From positions 43,446,425-43,510,424 of the forward strand of contig NC_090020.1 of the NCBI RefSeq assembly GCF_036417845.1: 64,000 nt of DNA. The letters run 5' to 3'. This stretch comes from Apteryx mantelli. Taxonomy: Eukaryota; Chordata; Aves; Apterygiformes; Apterygidae. The notes beneath the pieces are model-generated. The model saw nothing but the letters and a program-made list of their open reading frames with translations. It did no database searches and was not told the DNA's origin. Position 1 is the stretch's first letter. Each line of letters opens with the position of its first letter. Made by a program: the position numbers and the translations under genes. Shown one piece after another: positions 43,801-57,463 of this stretch.

Positions 43801-46800
43801 TAAAAGAATTAAAATGAAAATAAACTGTCTCAAACCAAGACCAGGAAAATAAAGATGCAAGAGTAAATTCACATTCACTAAATAATTATGAAATGAAAGT
43901 GAATTTCTAGCTCCCCCTTGTGCTTAGTTTTTGATATTGTAGTCTTTCACAATTTGAAGAAAACAAAGCTCATGCACACCTCCATGCAAGAAAGGGGGGA
44001 GGGGGGGGACAAAAAACAAAAAAAAACCCTTCCTTTCATAGCAAATAAACTTTAATAAAGCCAGATATACACTGGAGAGTAAACCATAAGAATCAAAATA
44101 TCAAATTATTATTTGATACACACACAACAACAGAATGCAGGAGCTCACTGTACTCAGTAATATGTCAAAAAACCTAAGACGTCATCTTTACCATGAAGAG
44201 CCTATTTTTTAATTAGGCAAATACTAAGACAAAAGAATAAAACACATTCAGATTGGGAAGATAACAAGCTAACTGAAAAAGCAGATACCTAATCAATTAA
44301 ATGCATCTGATGCTAGATGCTATCAACTACTGTCAAATACTAATAAGAGCAGGTGCAAAAGATGAAGCATAAGAGAGTCAGGCATGACTCAGGTCAAGAA
44401 GATCTCACCCTCCTTTCTAGGCTAAATAGCAGTGGTAAACATCAAGAGAGAATTAATTCAGTCTGCCCATAGAAGATCCTCCCTTCACTGCTTTTTACTG
44501 TTCAAGCACTACTTGAAACCTCCAACTAGTTTAAAACATAACAATCTTATAATACAGCTTGTTCTCCATACACAAGCCTGATTTCTCTTCTGCTTTGACA
44601 GGACCTGTGCTAAGTTATCCCTTGCATATCATCGCAAGCATCCGAGATCAGCTGCAGCACTTTCATGGCCTTTTTAATGGGGAAATCCTTGGAGCAGCCA
44701 CTGCATTTTCCCACGCTTACACAGTATGCTGTAAAACAACAAGCCTTGGCACCTGATATTGCAGCTTTCTTTCAATAAATTTAAAAAACTAGCATTCACA
44801 TTCCACAGAGCAGGCCTAGATTACAGCATAATGGAAAGACTGTAGAAGTTGTTCTCTCTGGCTGATCAAAACAAAAGTGTGTTAGCTTTCAAGGCTAACA
44901 CTTTCAAGGTTAAAACGCCAAACAAAGCGTTCTTTCCATTCTAGTTTTCATCCTGCCCTTTACCTTCCACTCAACCCCGGTCTAAACTAAAAGCCTTTGC
45001 TTAGAACTAGTTGGGTATTCTTCTACCAAAAGAGGTTTCCCAGACACTTGCCTCTCCTTCTCTTATTTCAATTAGCATAAAAGCATCTCTGGTCAGGATG
45101 ATTTATCATTAAGAACTGAGAAATCCACCTTTCAAAATGAACTGAACTGTATTTTTCCCTACACACCTTAATGAACAACAGCAACTTGCAAGATTATCCA
45201 CAGCTTCCTCAGGAAGACAGTGATCTCACTGACTTAGCTACTTGCTGAGACAATGCACCTTGAAAGTACAGCAATGGGTTAAAAATCTTAAAAAATGTTT
45301 AAGTTGATGTAAGCATTTACGTGCTTTAGGGTAGTTAGGTACCACTGGAAATTTCATTCAATTTTTCCTCATGCCAGTCTACAGCTACTTAGAATTTTCT
45401 GTGTATTTTATTTCCATGTGTTTTAACATTACACTCCATTGACAAATGGGAAGAGTCTGAAATAGCTACAGCTAATCACATAATTTACACCGAGTCCAAA
45501 AGACTGTAAAACCTACCAAGCATGGTACAGATGCTGACCTACCTCCCATCCAATTAATTAAAACCAACAACAAATAGAACCTTACAAGCGTTTTTATTAA
45601 GAAAGAAAGATACTTATGCTGTTCAGATATTGCAGAATGTGTCTATGGGCAAGGATGAAATAAGAATCCAGAAAAACAATTTCTGTCTCTGCTACCCACA
45701 CACCCACTTGGAAAGATAATTTGGATCCACTGTCCAGAACAGCACTAAACACTGAAGAGCTGTTCTCAACACTAATAGGTCACTCTGAGAAGCTGTTCTT
45801 GGTGAAAGGTCTGCAGGGAATTGTGAAGCCTTTGAGGCTCACGGTGCTTTTTGCAGTGAAATAATCAATAGATAGAGGCCCATGCCTCAAGACACCACAG
45901 ATTTTAGTCATGTAATAAATCAATTTTCTTGATGTGCAAGCTTTTAAAGGTTATAATATTCCAAATACATGTATGCAATGCGAATGTAGTTCAAACAATT
46001 TATTACTATTGAATCAAGTTTTAAAACACTTAGCTATAAGTGAATGAGATAGAGACATGTTTTGATGTAATGACATACATCATTTTGGGCAGGGGCTGTG
46101 GGGGAAAATTTTTCACCACACCTGACTACACTAACAAACTTTAGTGAAATTGTTCACATACAAATTTAAAGTTGAAAAACCACTAGTGTAGTCAAGAGTT
46201 CTCTTGACAATAAAAGCATATTACCCGACACAATTTTCCTTGCTGAACTGGTACAGACATATTTACCAGCTTAAGTCATACATGCCTCAACAGAAAGTAG
46301 TTGAATAGTATTTACAATCATTTGCTAAAGCATAACTGACTATAAGCTCTTAAACCACAAGGATATTTTGGTAAGTTTTAGCCAAAGAGGAACTGGATGT
46401 TTTAATCTGATAACATACACACATATAAATACGTACACACACACACACACACACACTTACTACATAGTGGCAGCTTTATGTATCAAAGTTCTTAATCTAA
46501 ACTTGTCTTGATTGAAGTCTGAACTGCACCATGTTGAACTGAACATTTCTGGAGCCAAAACAAGGCCTTGCAAAGCTGCAGCAAAAAAATGGCTGATGAA
46601 TGCTCAGTAGCTTTCATATGAACTGTTTTCTTACTTTATCAACAACTTGGGAAACAACTTTTTCAAGGAACATCCAGAAAACTGCAAAATATCTAAAAGT
46701 AATACTCTGCACTTCGGGTGTATTCATAGTATAAAAATCACCTTCACTTTCAGAAAAAGGTCAATGTTAAATATCAGAATTCTAAGGTACATAGAAGTAG

Positions 46801-49800
46801 AATTCCACTTAAAAGAAAACAAAACACTTACTTGTATTAGGTCTAAAATGCCAAGTTCACTTTCTGAAGAATCCACACAGAAGACAAAATACAAGGTGGC
46901 ATAGTGTCGGTAAATTAGTTTGTTGTCGGATCCACCTATTAATCTAAATGGGAAAGAAAAGAAGAAAGCTTAGTCAGCATCTCAGGATAAGCTGGGCAAA
47001 CCCCCAAAGTTTTTTCAGTTAATAGGAGGCCTATTGTTAATGGCTGAAGCTTTCCCAAATCCAACTACACAACAGCTTTTATTTTGTGATATAATTAAAA
47101 TGGAAGAAAAACAACAAATCATCAAGAGAGCCCAAGTTACATTTACCACACAAGCACAGTTACTGTTATCCATATGAATATTAACTATGCTGACATATGC
47201 ACCTTTGTATTACAATCAATTCAAAGAGATCACGCAAGCTACTGTTCATCCAAAAATGGTTACTAGATGTAATTCCATGACACACTAGTGGGCACTGTAC
47301 AGACATTAATCTGCATTACTAAGAATAGAGCATATGCCTAAGCATCATTCCCTGCCCTTCTCAGAGAAGAAAAATATAATGCAGACTGGTATTTGGATTA
47401 AAGAAAAAAGCCTTAAATTGGGTTTATGGTGTGCATCATAACCAAGAATGTGTAACATTGTTGTGCTATATAATATTTGATAGTACAAGACAACTGTACT
47501 CCAACCAATTGCTTATGATGCAATGTTAAAGTGCACAAAAATTTAATTTCTTCTATTGCTCACTGAACATCAAGTTAGTGAACAAAAAGAGATCTCTAAG
47601 CAGATATGTACGTTCACTCTTCTGCTGTAGCCTTCCCCAAGGAGATACATATATCTGTGAGATGTTCTTTAGATCATTAACATTTGCTGTCAGTGGTATG
47701 AGTGCTGAAGTGAAAGTGAAGTGAAAATAATTTGTAGCCTAGAGCTACACAACTATGAAGCTCATAATTCTCCCTTAACACTGTACCAGAACTGGATCGC
47801 AAGCCCTGTGAATAATAAAGCATCCCTGTATTTTTTGTCTTTATCACAGGAAGTGTGTAGAGGCAGGGGGAGTGGGGGGGGGGAGTGCAAGGAGTAACAA
47901 ATCTTCCAGGATACTTTTGCTTAAGCACTTCGCCTTGCATTAATTCATGCTTGAGGGAGAAAACAAAACAGAACTTTGATCCTAAACAGCAGAAATTACA
48001 TTTAAGTAATATCAGGCAAAAAAAAAAATCACAAACAAATTTAGAATTGGAAAGAAATTACATGTAAAGTTTCCTCTTTTGTGCATATTTACCCAATTCA
48101 TCCATATGCTTCAGTACACAAAGTTAGCATACAGTTACTGTTGAGGACTTTGGGCAAACCATAAAACAATCCCTGCCCTGAGAAAAAAAACCAAAAAAAA
48201 TATATTGAAATGGCAACTCTAGAAAACAGGCAGCAGGAGGAAAGCTGGACTTGTATCCTCTTCCTCTTGGGTTTTTTTTGCTGCATAGCTATGATTTTTT
48301 GAAAGCCACGAATGGCTTGTCTTTCACTTTCAGAATTCAATCCAGCATGTTTCCAGCTTGTAACTACCTCCAAAAACAGAATCACAGAATCAAAATCTAC
48401 AGCTGAGCACTTGAAAGAGAAGGATTTTAGTAAAAATAATAAATAATTAGGGTTCATCTTGATCAGGAAAAAGACATCATAGCTGACATGGTACAGGTCT
48501 ACGTTTAACCATGACTCTGCATACAGTAAATTCAGGCATTAACACATTAGCTTTCAGCCATTAGAAATTTCCATTAATAGAGATTATGACAGTATGTTAA
48601 GTGTTCTGTGTTTATACAGAATATCATAAGTTTGCTCCATCAACTATGGCCCCTTTTCCTAGAAGGCGGTTTTTCGTAACTATTTAGCCTTCATGACCCA
48701 AAATAAAATACTCCTCTATTTCAGAATTTCATTTAATTAAAGCAAGGCCACACAAACAAAAAAAAGGAGACATGATCCATGAAAGTATATTTTGGGTGTG
48801 CCTTCTTAAAAAAACAAAAAACAAAAAACAAAAAACAAACACACAACAACAACCAACAACTAACCTTTATAATCTATACTTCAGAAGAAAAATCATGCAA
48901 AAAGCATTAGCCTAAGCATGTATCTAAAACATCTGGCCCTGAGACATTTTAGCCAATAATTTTAAGGGGACCTTTGCTCAAAATACAAGAAGAACAAATC
49001 AGGTTCAGAAAGTGTTAAACAAGGAACCTTGGGATTGACTACTAACAGCTAACATTTAAAACTCAGCTTGGTCTATCTATACTAGTAAAAAAGTCTTGAT
49101 TAAAATATGCTAACTAGTGCAGTTTTAAAGATATCTTTTTCCTAGTTCATACAGCAAGCTTGAACTTTGACATAAAGGTAGGGAAAATTGTTACTGGAGA
49201 CTGTCCACTCAAATTTTAGGAGCTCAGATCTAAACACCAGCTACAAAATATTCAAGCTTTCTCAGTGGATAGGACAGCTGCCAATACCTCTTAGAATAAG
49301 GCCAGAAATCTTAAGCCAGACTATAAGGAAGTTGGTTAGGTATCATCTGCCTGTTTCTTCCCCACCTTGTGTCTGAAATACTTCTATAGCCACTAACTCA
49401 ATTACAGCAGTAGAAAAAAGAAGTTTTATTGCTTAACTCAGTTACATTTACATACATTTCAGTAGTAAAGAATATGTATACTTAGTGCTGATATAACATT
49501 GTTACTGGTGCATTAAAATATTTCAAGTGACATGATGCTTACATTACAACTGCAAAAACAGTTATGCCACAAGCAGTAGTGATAATCTTTGCTAGATGAA
49601 AAATATTGGACATTTATTTTGAACTTTGTACTTACAAGCCTCCTTCTAGGAAATTACAAACATTTTCATCACGTTTCGATACTAAATGGAAAGTTTCTCT
49701 GATAATTTGTTGCTGTGTATCTTCACTCTGCAAAAGAAAACATTTTTTGATGTGAATCTAAAATGAATTAATTAGCAATGCACAGCACAGACCACTAATA

Positions 49801-52800
49801 AATACAATGCAAAGTATATGAGCATCCTCAAACTATCAAATTTTGATGCCTTAAGTCTGCTAAGCGACAAGCTGCACATTATTTTTATGTCATTTCAACA
49901 CCTCTGGTAAAAAGAGACATTTTTGCAAGTTAAATTGAACTAGCAGAGTACTAAATTACTGTGAAAAACCTGTGAAAAAAGTGACTCTTTTTAAGAAGCT
50001 TAAACAAACACAAAGACTTAGAAATAATTCCTTCAAGTAAATATGAAATATTCTGAAGTATTCAGACGTTTTTATATCTCCACTGTAGGCTGAATGTTTA
50101 CAGACACACTTTGAAATTCATTTCAGCCACTACCAGGGCGAAAACACAGCCTCACAGCTTGTGGGGAAAAACAAACAAACGAACAAAAAAACACCTCAAA
50201 CCCACAAAACATCACTCTTTCTGAAACAGGTCACACTACAATGGTATCATGAGCAGCACCTTCTGTTAAGCCACTAACTTACCTTCCAACAGTCTTTTAT
50301 TGATCACATCACTTCTAAAGTCTGAATTCACTGGTACCTTCCTAAGTTCCCACTGTAACTGTCCTTCTACCACCGCACACATTCGCATGTTTTTCCTACC
50401 CTTCTAGAAGGGCAGGCTCATTTTCAACAAGTCTATAGTCCACTTCAGCAGCCAAAAAAAATTACATGCAACTCTTCAGATCCTGTGTTTATTTTATAGC
50501 ACAGAGCCCCGAAGTCACCAAACATAAGAGTTACTCCCCCAACCATCCGAGAGTATAACTCAGCATTTTAAACCATTACATGAACAAACATTCTTTGTTG
50601 AGGTGGTGCATGTATCTTAAAAGTGACTTCAGCCAAAACAGTGCAGTCCCTTGCGTGACTGCTAATGAAACAAAGCCTGGCATCAGCCTGGTTCATATTT
50701 ATTCCCCTCAAATTCATGTGTTATTTTACAAACAAGCTCTAGAACACACAAAGACATTTACGAAAAACATCAGCAGAAGTAAATTGTTCCATGAAGCACA
50801 GATCAAGCAATACCGGGTTCCTTTGCTTTTATAGCCTGTGTTCCCTAAATTATGCCTGCCTTGCTCTAGTGCAGTAACTTCACCTTCTTCCCCCATGTTT
50901 TCTGACATCAGGAAAGAGATAACATGCATCTTCTTCCCTTAAGAAACTGAGATACATACTTCTCAGTAATTAAAGCATAACTTCTGTATTCACAGAATCT
51001 GCCTTTACTTTCAATGTTACTCACAAACTTGTTCTGAACTTTGAAGTTAGGCCACTGGTCTATATTTTACAATATAAAACCACGGCACATACATCTTCCC
51101 ATTTAATGGCTGAGAATTATTATTACTCTACTTAACTGCAAAGAATTATTAACTTAATCTTATCCAGGAGCAACACTTCCAATCTTCTGTATCAGGCAAA
51201 AAAAAAAAAAAAAAAAAACACACAAAAAACACACAAAAACCAAAAAACCCAAAACCCCCCAAAAAACAAAAAACAACCCCCCAACCCCCCAAAAAAACAA
51301 AAAACAAAAACCCAAAAAACAAACCCACCAACCCAACCCACCAACCCAACCCACCAACTGCAAACAAAAAGCAAACAAAAAGCAAACAAAAAGCAAACAA
51401 AAAGCAAACAAAAAGCAAACAAAAAGCAAACAAAAAGCAAACAAAAAAACCCCACCACACACGCATGTTCTATCGGTTTTGTTGTCACCAAGGAAACAAA
51501 TGCATCTTTCACAGATCTGACTCAAATTAATCTCTCAAAAAGGAGAGACACTTCCACTTGTAAAAAGAAATGGAGATTTCCCTCTAATACTGGTTCAATT
51601 GATATCAAAGTGCACATAAGTTTCAAAAACTCCATAAATAATCCTATGTTATTGAAGCCACACACAAAAAGATAATTAAGACAACAGTTACACCTGTTTA
51701 TATACACCACAAAGATTTAGAAAAATCACTTAAGTTAGCACAATGCAAAAATAGTTTGTTTGCAAACCACAGACTGCTAACTCTGGACAAGAATATTGAC
51801 CTAATTTTTAGTTTAGCATATTATGTAAATTTTCAAATCTGCAAAGTGCTTCTTTTATACAAGCATATTAGCATACTGCATGCACTGAAGATTTCTTCTA
51901 ATTCCAATGATTAAAGTAACTGGAGTAGACTGTAGCTCACAAGAAGAATTTGATTTTCTCCCACCATTCACTTCTCTCCTTTCCGCACCCAAGACAGTGC
52001 ATTTAACAACATTAACAAAAGACACAAAAAGTGAAATTACAATGGAAACTGAGAATGGAAGTGAACTACTTCACATTAATTCCGGTTTTACATACCAATG
52101 TCTTTCATCTACCTATCCTACCAATTAACTGTTACCTTCAGACTGACAGGAAAAAAAGAAAAGAAAAAGACTTTTTTTAGTAATTTACTGCAACTCTGCA
52201 GTCAAAGTCATCATGAAAGGAGTGGGGATGCACACAAGAGGAATGATTGCTTATCAACATAGGTAAGTGAGACTGCTTTATTTGGATTTTTGAATTTGAA
52301 ATGGTAAATGAAAGATATCAGCATGGTAACCCAATTCAGGAGAAAGAAGAAAACTGGTTTAAAAACATGTGTTAGAATTTCTCAATATTGTCCCTCCTAT
52401 GACACAGGATGAAATTCAGTCACCCATGGCAATGACCTGTATCAGTTACACTCCTTTATTAAAATGCCTGATGGTGCAACCTGAACTCTCACAGTCCTTG
52501 TTTCTGCTCAGATGTGTACAAAGTAAGACATACCCCTTCCAATAAAGTTAAATATGACTTTTTGTAATGGCCAGAATTGTAAATAACTAGCTACAAATAA
52601 GAGTAAGTAACAGCATTACTGAAAAAGAATAATTTTGTTTATTTAACTCTGAGAAGCATCATATGTTTTCTGAGAAGCATCATATGTTTTCTTGTGTTTT
52701 ATGTCCAAGGTCAGCCCATGCAGAATTTTGTCTGCTTGTTAGGAAATGCAGTACACAATTAAAACATTATCTTAAAACCTCTGATTCTTGAATTAAATCA

Positions 52801-53787
52801 ACTGTTTTCAGTTTGTTTCTTAACTCCCTGTGGCTACACTTTCTTTTCCTTTAGACCAAGTGTTTACACTCCATTTTCTGAGCTGCTCTGAAAGTTATTT
52901 CCTCCCCGTAAAAGAATATATTTTTTCAATCCATTACATTTCCTTGTGTCAGAATTATTTTTGCTTTCTGAAAGTTTTAAAAGGAAAAGCTTCTGCTTAT
53001 TGACCAATTACTTTTAAAGGTCCTATAAAATTGTATTCTCATCTTCCCAACTCTAACACCGCCGCCACAGTGTGGAGACATGTAGCACTACATCAGGGAT
53101 GCAGAAAGTTAGCCTAAAAAGCAGTACTGAGTTTGTAGTAGTGATCCCACAAATAAGATTGGAGAACCTAATTTGCCCTTGACGGAGGCTGCCTTCTATT
53201 ACCTTCAGAACTACTAAAACATAGTTTCCAGGAAAAATAACATTTGATGGGAAAACAGCTTTCTTTACGGTCTCATTTTGTCACCGAAATCGCCTCTCAA
53301 AAAATCCCAGCGCCTTCTATTTTTTCCCTTCTCTAAGCCCACGTAACTGTCTTTAAGCACAAAACAGCAGACAGCAACACCCGGCAAAGCAGCCGGGGTG
53401 AGACCTGGAGGCGGCCTGCCCCCAGCAGAGGGCCGAGCTGTCCCCGTTTACAGGTTGTGCCAGCTGCGCCCCTCAGTTACTAATTAAGGCGAGGCGCGGG
53501 GAAGCAGCAGCAGGCAGGAGCAGCGCCGCCCGCTCCCGGTTCTGCGGGACGCGGCCACGTTCCCAACTGCGCCGCCCGAACCGGCAGCCCCCAGAGGCCC
53601 GCGACCCGCCGGGCACACCCCGGAGCCGCCCCACGCCGCGGGGGCCGCCCCAGCCCCGAGCCCCCCCGGGGAGCCCCGCAGCGGCCCGGCCCGCCCCGGT
53701 GCCCGGCGCCGCCCGTACATAGCGCTGGTAGAACTTGGAGAGCCGCGGCTTGCCGTGGTTGTTGAAGATGAGGATGGCTTTAATCAT
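22752..53787 (-). CDS. AP3S1: AP3S1, AP-3 adaptor complex sigma-3A subunit, six coding exons, complete
   Basis: AP3S1 encodes the small sigma subunit of the AP-3 heterotetramer, which sorts cargo from endosomes to lysosomes and lysosome-related organelles. Joining 53719-53787, 49636-49727, 46832-46943, 40999-41070, 32171-32278 and 22752-22880 on the minus strand gives an uninterrupted 193-residue protein, the usual length for the family. It starts MIKAILIFNNHGKPRLSKFY, the conserved first strand and helix of the clathrin-adaptor small-chain (longin-like) fold. It contains LIYRHYATLYFVFCVD and ends in the sigma-3-specific tail NINIGDISIKVPNLPSFK. Every junction is GT-AG and the phases agree (0, 2, 0, 0, 0). 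The start codon lies in a good Kozak context (CCCACCATGA). The exon-6 tail matches my memory of sigma-3A rather than sigma-3B. The gene is head-to-head with ATG12 and shares its CpG island. No defect is seen. Confidence 0.97.
22881..32170 (-). other. AP3S1: AP3S1 intron 5, nothing further recognised
   Basis: About 9.3 kb of AT-rich intron with short A and T runs. No exon, RNA gene or clear transposon was recognised in it. Confidence 0.8.
32171..32278 (-). CDS. AP3S1: AP3S1 exon 5 (residues 116-151)
   Basis: Encodes VHNILAEMVMGGMVLETNMN through NKLEKSE, the C-terminal helices of the conserved core. The acceptor follows a ten-T tract (TTTTTTTTTTAG) and the donor is GTAAGA. It is 108 nt long, phase 0 on both sides. 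Confidence 0.97.
32955..32976. repeat. A22 homopolymer in AP3S1 intron 4
   Basis: Uninterrupted run of 22 A. No SINE or retrocopy body is recognised upstream of it. Confidence 0.95.
35832..35905 (+). mobile_element. CR1 LINE 3' end
   Basis: The segment ends AGAGGTCCCTTCCAGTGTAAA then TTATTCTGTGATTCTAAG, the characteristic tail of avian CR1 elements. It is a severely 5'-truncated copy of about 75 bp in AP3S1 intron 4, antisense to the gene. Confidence 0.85.
38409..38435 (+). repeat. G-rich tract, possible G-quadruplex
   Basis: Runs of 5, 5, 11 and 3 G separated by single T, C and A bases, giving well over four G-runs in 27 bp. It lies in AP3S1 intron 4. On the transcribed RNA (minus strand) it is a C-rich tract. 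Confidence 0.85.
40999..41070 (-). CDS. AP3S1: AP3S1 exon 4 (residues 92-115)
   Basis: Encodes VFVETLDKCFENVCELDLIF then HVDK, the helix and strand conserved in all AP sigma subunits. The acceptor is CCCTCTACAG and the donor GTACTG. It is 72 nt long, phase 0 on both sides. Confidence 0.97.
42891..42913. repeat. A23 homopolymer in AP3S1 intron 3
   Basis: Uninterrupted run of 23 A. Confidence 0.95.
43615..43626 (+). repeat. G12 tract in AP3S1 intron 3
   Basis: Twelve consecutive G after a short T-run. Confidence 0.95.
43994..44008 (+). repeat. G-rich tract (G6-A-G8)
   Basis: Two G-runs of 6 and 8 separated by one A, about 370 bp from the G12 tract in the same intron. Confidence 0.9.
46435..46456. 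repeat. (AC)11 microsatellite in AP3S1 intron 3
   Basis: Eleven uninterrupted AC units, about 375 bp upstream (lower coordinate) of AP3S1 exon 3. Confidence 0.95.
46832..46943 (-). CDS. AP3S1: AP3S1 exon 3 (residues 54-91)
   Basis: Encodes LIGGSDNKLIYRHYATLYFV through GILDLIQ, the central sheet of the small-chain fold. The acceptor is CCCATTTAG and the donor GTAAGTG. It is 112 nt long and restores phase 0 at its end. Confidence 0.97.
46944..49635 (-). other. AP3S1: AP3S1 intron 2
   Basis: About 2.7 kb of AT-rich intron with a G-rich tract at 47.87 kb and CAAAAAA-type runs near 48.81-48.84 kb. No exon was seen. Confidence 0.85.
47866..47883 (+). repeat. G-rich tract in AP3S1 intron 2
   Basis: G5-A-G-T-G10 within 18 bp. 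Confidence 0.9.
49636..49727 (-). CDS. AP3S1: AP3S1 exon 2 (residues 24-53 and the first two bases of codon 54)
   Basis: Encodes SEDTQQQIIRETFHLVSKRD and on to NFLEGG. The acceptor is CTTTTGCAG and the donor GTAAGT. It is 92 nt long, so the leucine codon 54 is split TT|A with exon 3. Confidence 0.97.
51198..51360. repeat. A/C-rich low-complexity tract
   Basis: Begins with 21 A and continues as short A and C blocks with almost no G or T on the plus strand. It includes CCCACCAACCCAACCCACC-type words. It adjoins the 11-bp tandem repeat. Long minus-strand frames of Phe, Cys, Leu and Gly here are artefacts of composition. Confidence 0.95.
51361..51449. repeat. 11-bp minisatellite (CAAACAAAAAG)n
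   Basis: Seven perfect tandem copies of CAAACAAAAAG followed by a degenerate eighth, in AP3S1 intron 1. The perfect identity points to recent expansion and probable length polymorphism. Confidence 0.95.
52649..52690. repeat. 21-bp perfect tandem duplication
   Basis: CTGAGAAGCATCATATGTTTT occurs twice with no spacer, in AP3S1 intron 1. It looks like a recent replication-slippage or repair duplication. Confidence 0.95.
53719..53787 (-). CDS. AP3S1: AP3S1 exon 1 (residues 1-23)
   Basis: Coding part of exon 1, from the ATG to QRY. It is followed by the donor GTACGG in phase 0. The exon lies inside the CpG island. The open frame running on to 53,473 past the donor is only GC-rich intron. Confidence 0.97.
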
Positions 53788-54058
53788 GGTGGGGCCGCGG
53801 CGGCCGGGCTGGCTGCGCTGTGCTCCGCCCTGCCCTCCCCTCCTCCCGCAGGGCGGCGGCGGCGGCAGCTCGCGCGCCCACGTCGCCCTCAGCCGTAGCC
53901 GTTAGCGGCGGAGCGGCTCTCGCTGCACGTGACCCGCCGCCGCGTCACCTAGCGGCCGGGCGGGCGGCGGCGGCCCTCGAGGGACAAAATGCCTTGCAAA
54001 GCGAGCTCGTTAATGCGGCGTCTTTCGTCACTTCCGCCGGCGTCTTGCCGGGAGCAGT
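53788..54058. promoter_or_regulatory. Shared divergent promoter and 5' UTRs of AP3S1 (-) and ATG12 (+)
   Basis: The two start codons are separated by 271 bp, which must hold both transcription starts and both 5' UTRs. Visible elements are an E-box followed by AC (CACGTGAC, 53926-53933), an ETS-type site (CACTTCCGCC, 54029-54038) and GC-rich boxes. The ATG12 start itself sits in AGTATGGCGG, close to the YY1 initiator pattern. Factor assignment is inferred from motif shape only. Confidence 0.8.
53926..53933 (+). promoter_or_regulatory. CLEAR-like E-box CACGTGAC
   Basis: The sequence reads TGCACGTGACC. It matches eight consecutive bases of the TFEB/TFE3 CLEAR element GTCACGTGAC and the core site of USF/MYC-type bHLH factors. 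It lies between two genes of lysosomal and autophagic function. Confidence 0.5.
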
Positions 54059-56676
<2,618 letters not shown>

Positions 56677-57457
56677 CTTGCAGGCAATACAGCTGTTTAG
56701 GTGCAATCTTCAGAAATGGAAAAGGGACTAACCTTCAGAAACTCTGCCTATAAACATACAGAAAGAAGGATTTTTTTTACGTTTCTGCCTATGACAATAC
56801 CTTTCTAAAAATGATGCAGATGAATAGCATAAAAGAAGAGCTACCTAGGCTATCCAATCATGTAACTTTCTTCTAGTGCCATCTGGGATGCAGAAATCTG
56901 CATGTGCCATCTGTAGAATAGAGCCAGCTCTCTTGCTGCTGAGCTCCCAGTTGCTGTATTTGAAGGGAAACTGTTTAATGTCTTGAGGACTGGACCACTC
57001 TCTGTCACTCGATGTGCTGTACTGAAGATAGAACTTCTTTTTATTAAAAGGGATATTTATTGCATATATGGACTGGGATTCAGTTTATTTCTGACGTGAC
57101 GTGTTATGTGCTTTTTTTTTTTCTTTGTGAAGTCTTCATCTTGAACATGCACTATCTGATGTCATTTCAAGAAAGTATTTTGAATTTTTCTCATAATTAA
57201 TATTTAGGTATTTGTATATAATTTAATTATTTCACCTTGTGCCTTCCTCACATTGTCAGTGCAAGTATGTCATTTATATTTGTTCAATTTTTAACTTAAA
57301 TTAACAGTATGATGATATGCCTCAGAAATATTTTCTTCCCCCCGCAATTGTGTAGTAGTTTGTTGAAAAATGAGCACTTCAGCAGTTGACAGAGAAAAGG
57401 CTTTTTTTTTTTTTCCTACTGTTTAACAACTGGCAAAAGCTGTTGCATCTTTCAGTT

Positions 57458-57463
57458 AATAAA
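57458..57463 (+). terminator. ATG12: ATG12 proximal polyadenylation signal AATAAA
   Basis: Canonical hexamer about 780 nt after the stop, followed within 60 nt by a T/GT-rich stretch. Confidence 0.5.

Larger units (their letters stand above)
41071..46831 (-). other. AP3S1: AP3S1 intron 3
   Basis: About 5.8 kb. It holds the A23 run, two G-tracts and the (AC)11 repeat. A block at about 41.47-41.88 kb is GC-richer than its surroundings and is unexplained. Confidence 0.85.
49728..53718 (-). other. AP3S1: AP3S1 intron 1
   Basis: About 4.0 kb. The 5' part lies in the CpG island. It carries the A/C tract with its 11-bp minisatellite and the 21-bp duplication. Confidence 0.85.

Noticed and set aside
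48360-48400. AATCACAGAATC resembling the start of an antisense CR1
   Set aside because: The match ends after a dozen bases and the following sequence does not fit CR1.
51149-51525. Three overlapping minus-strand frames of 105-121 codons rich in Phe, Cys, Leu and Gly
   Set aside because: They are translations of the A/C-rich tract and the 11-bp repeat in three frames. Composition alone keeps them open.
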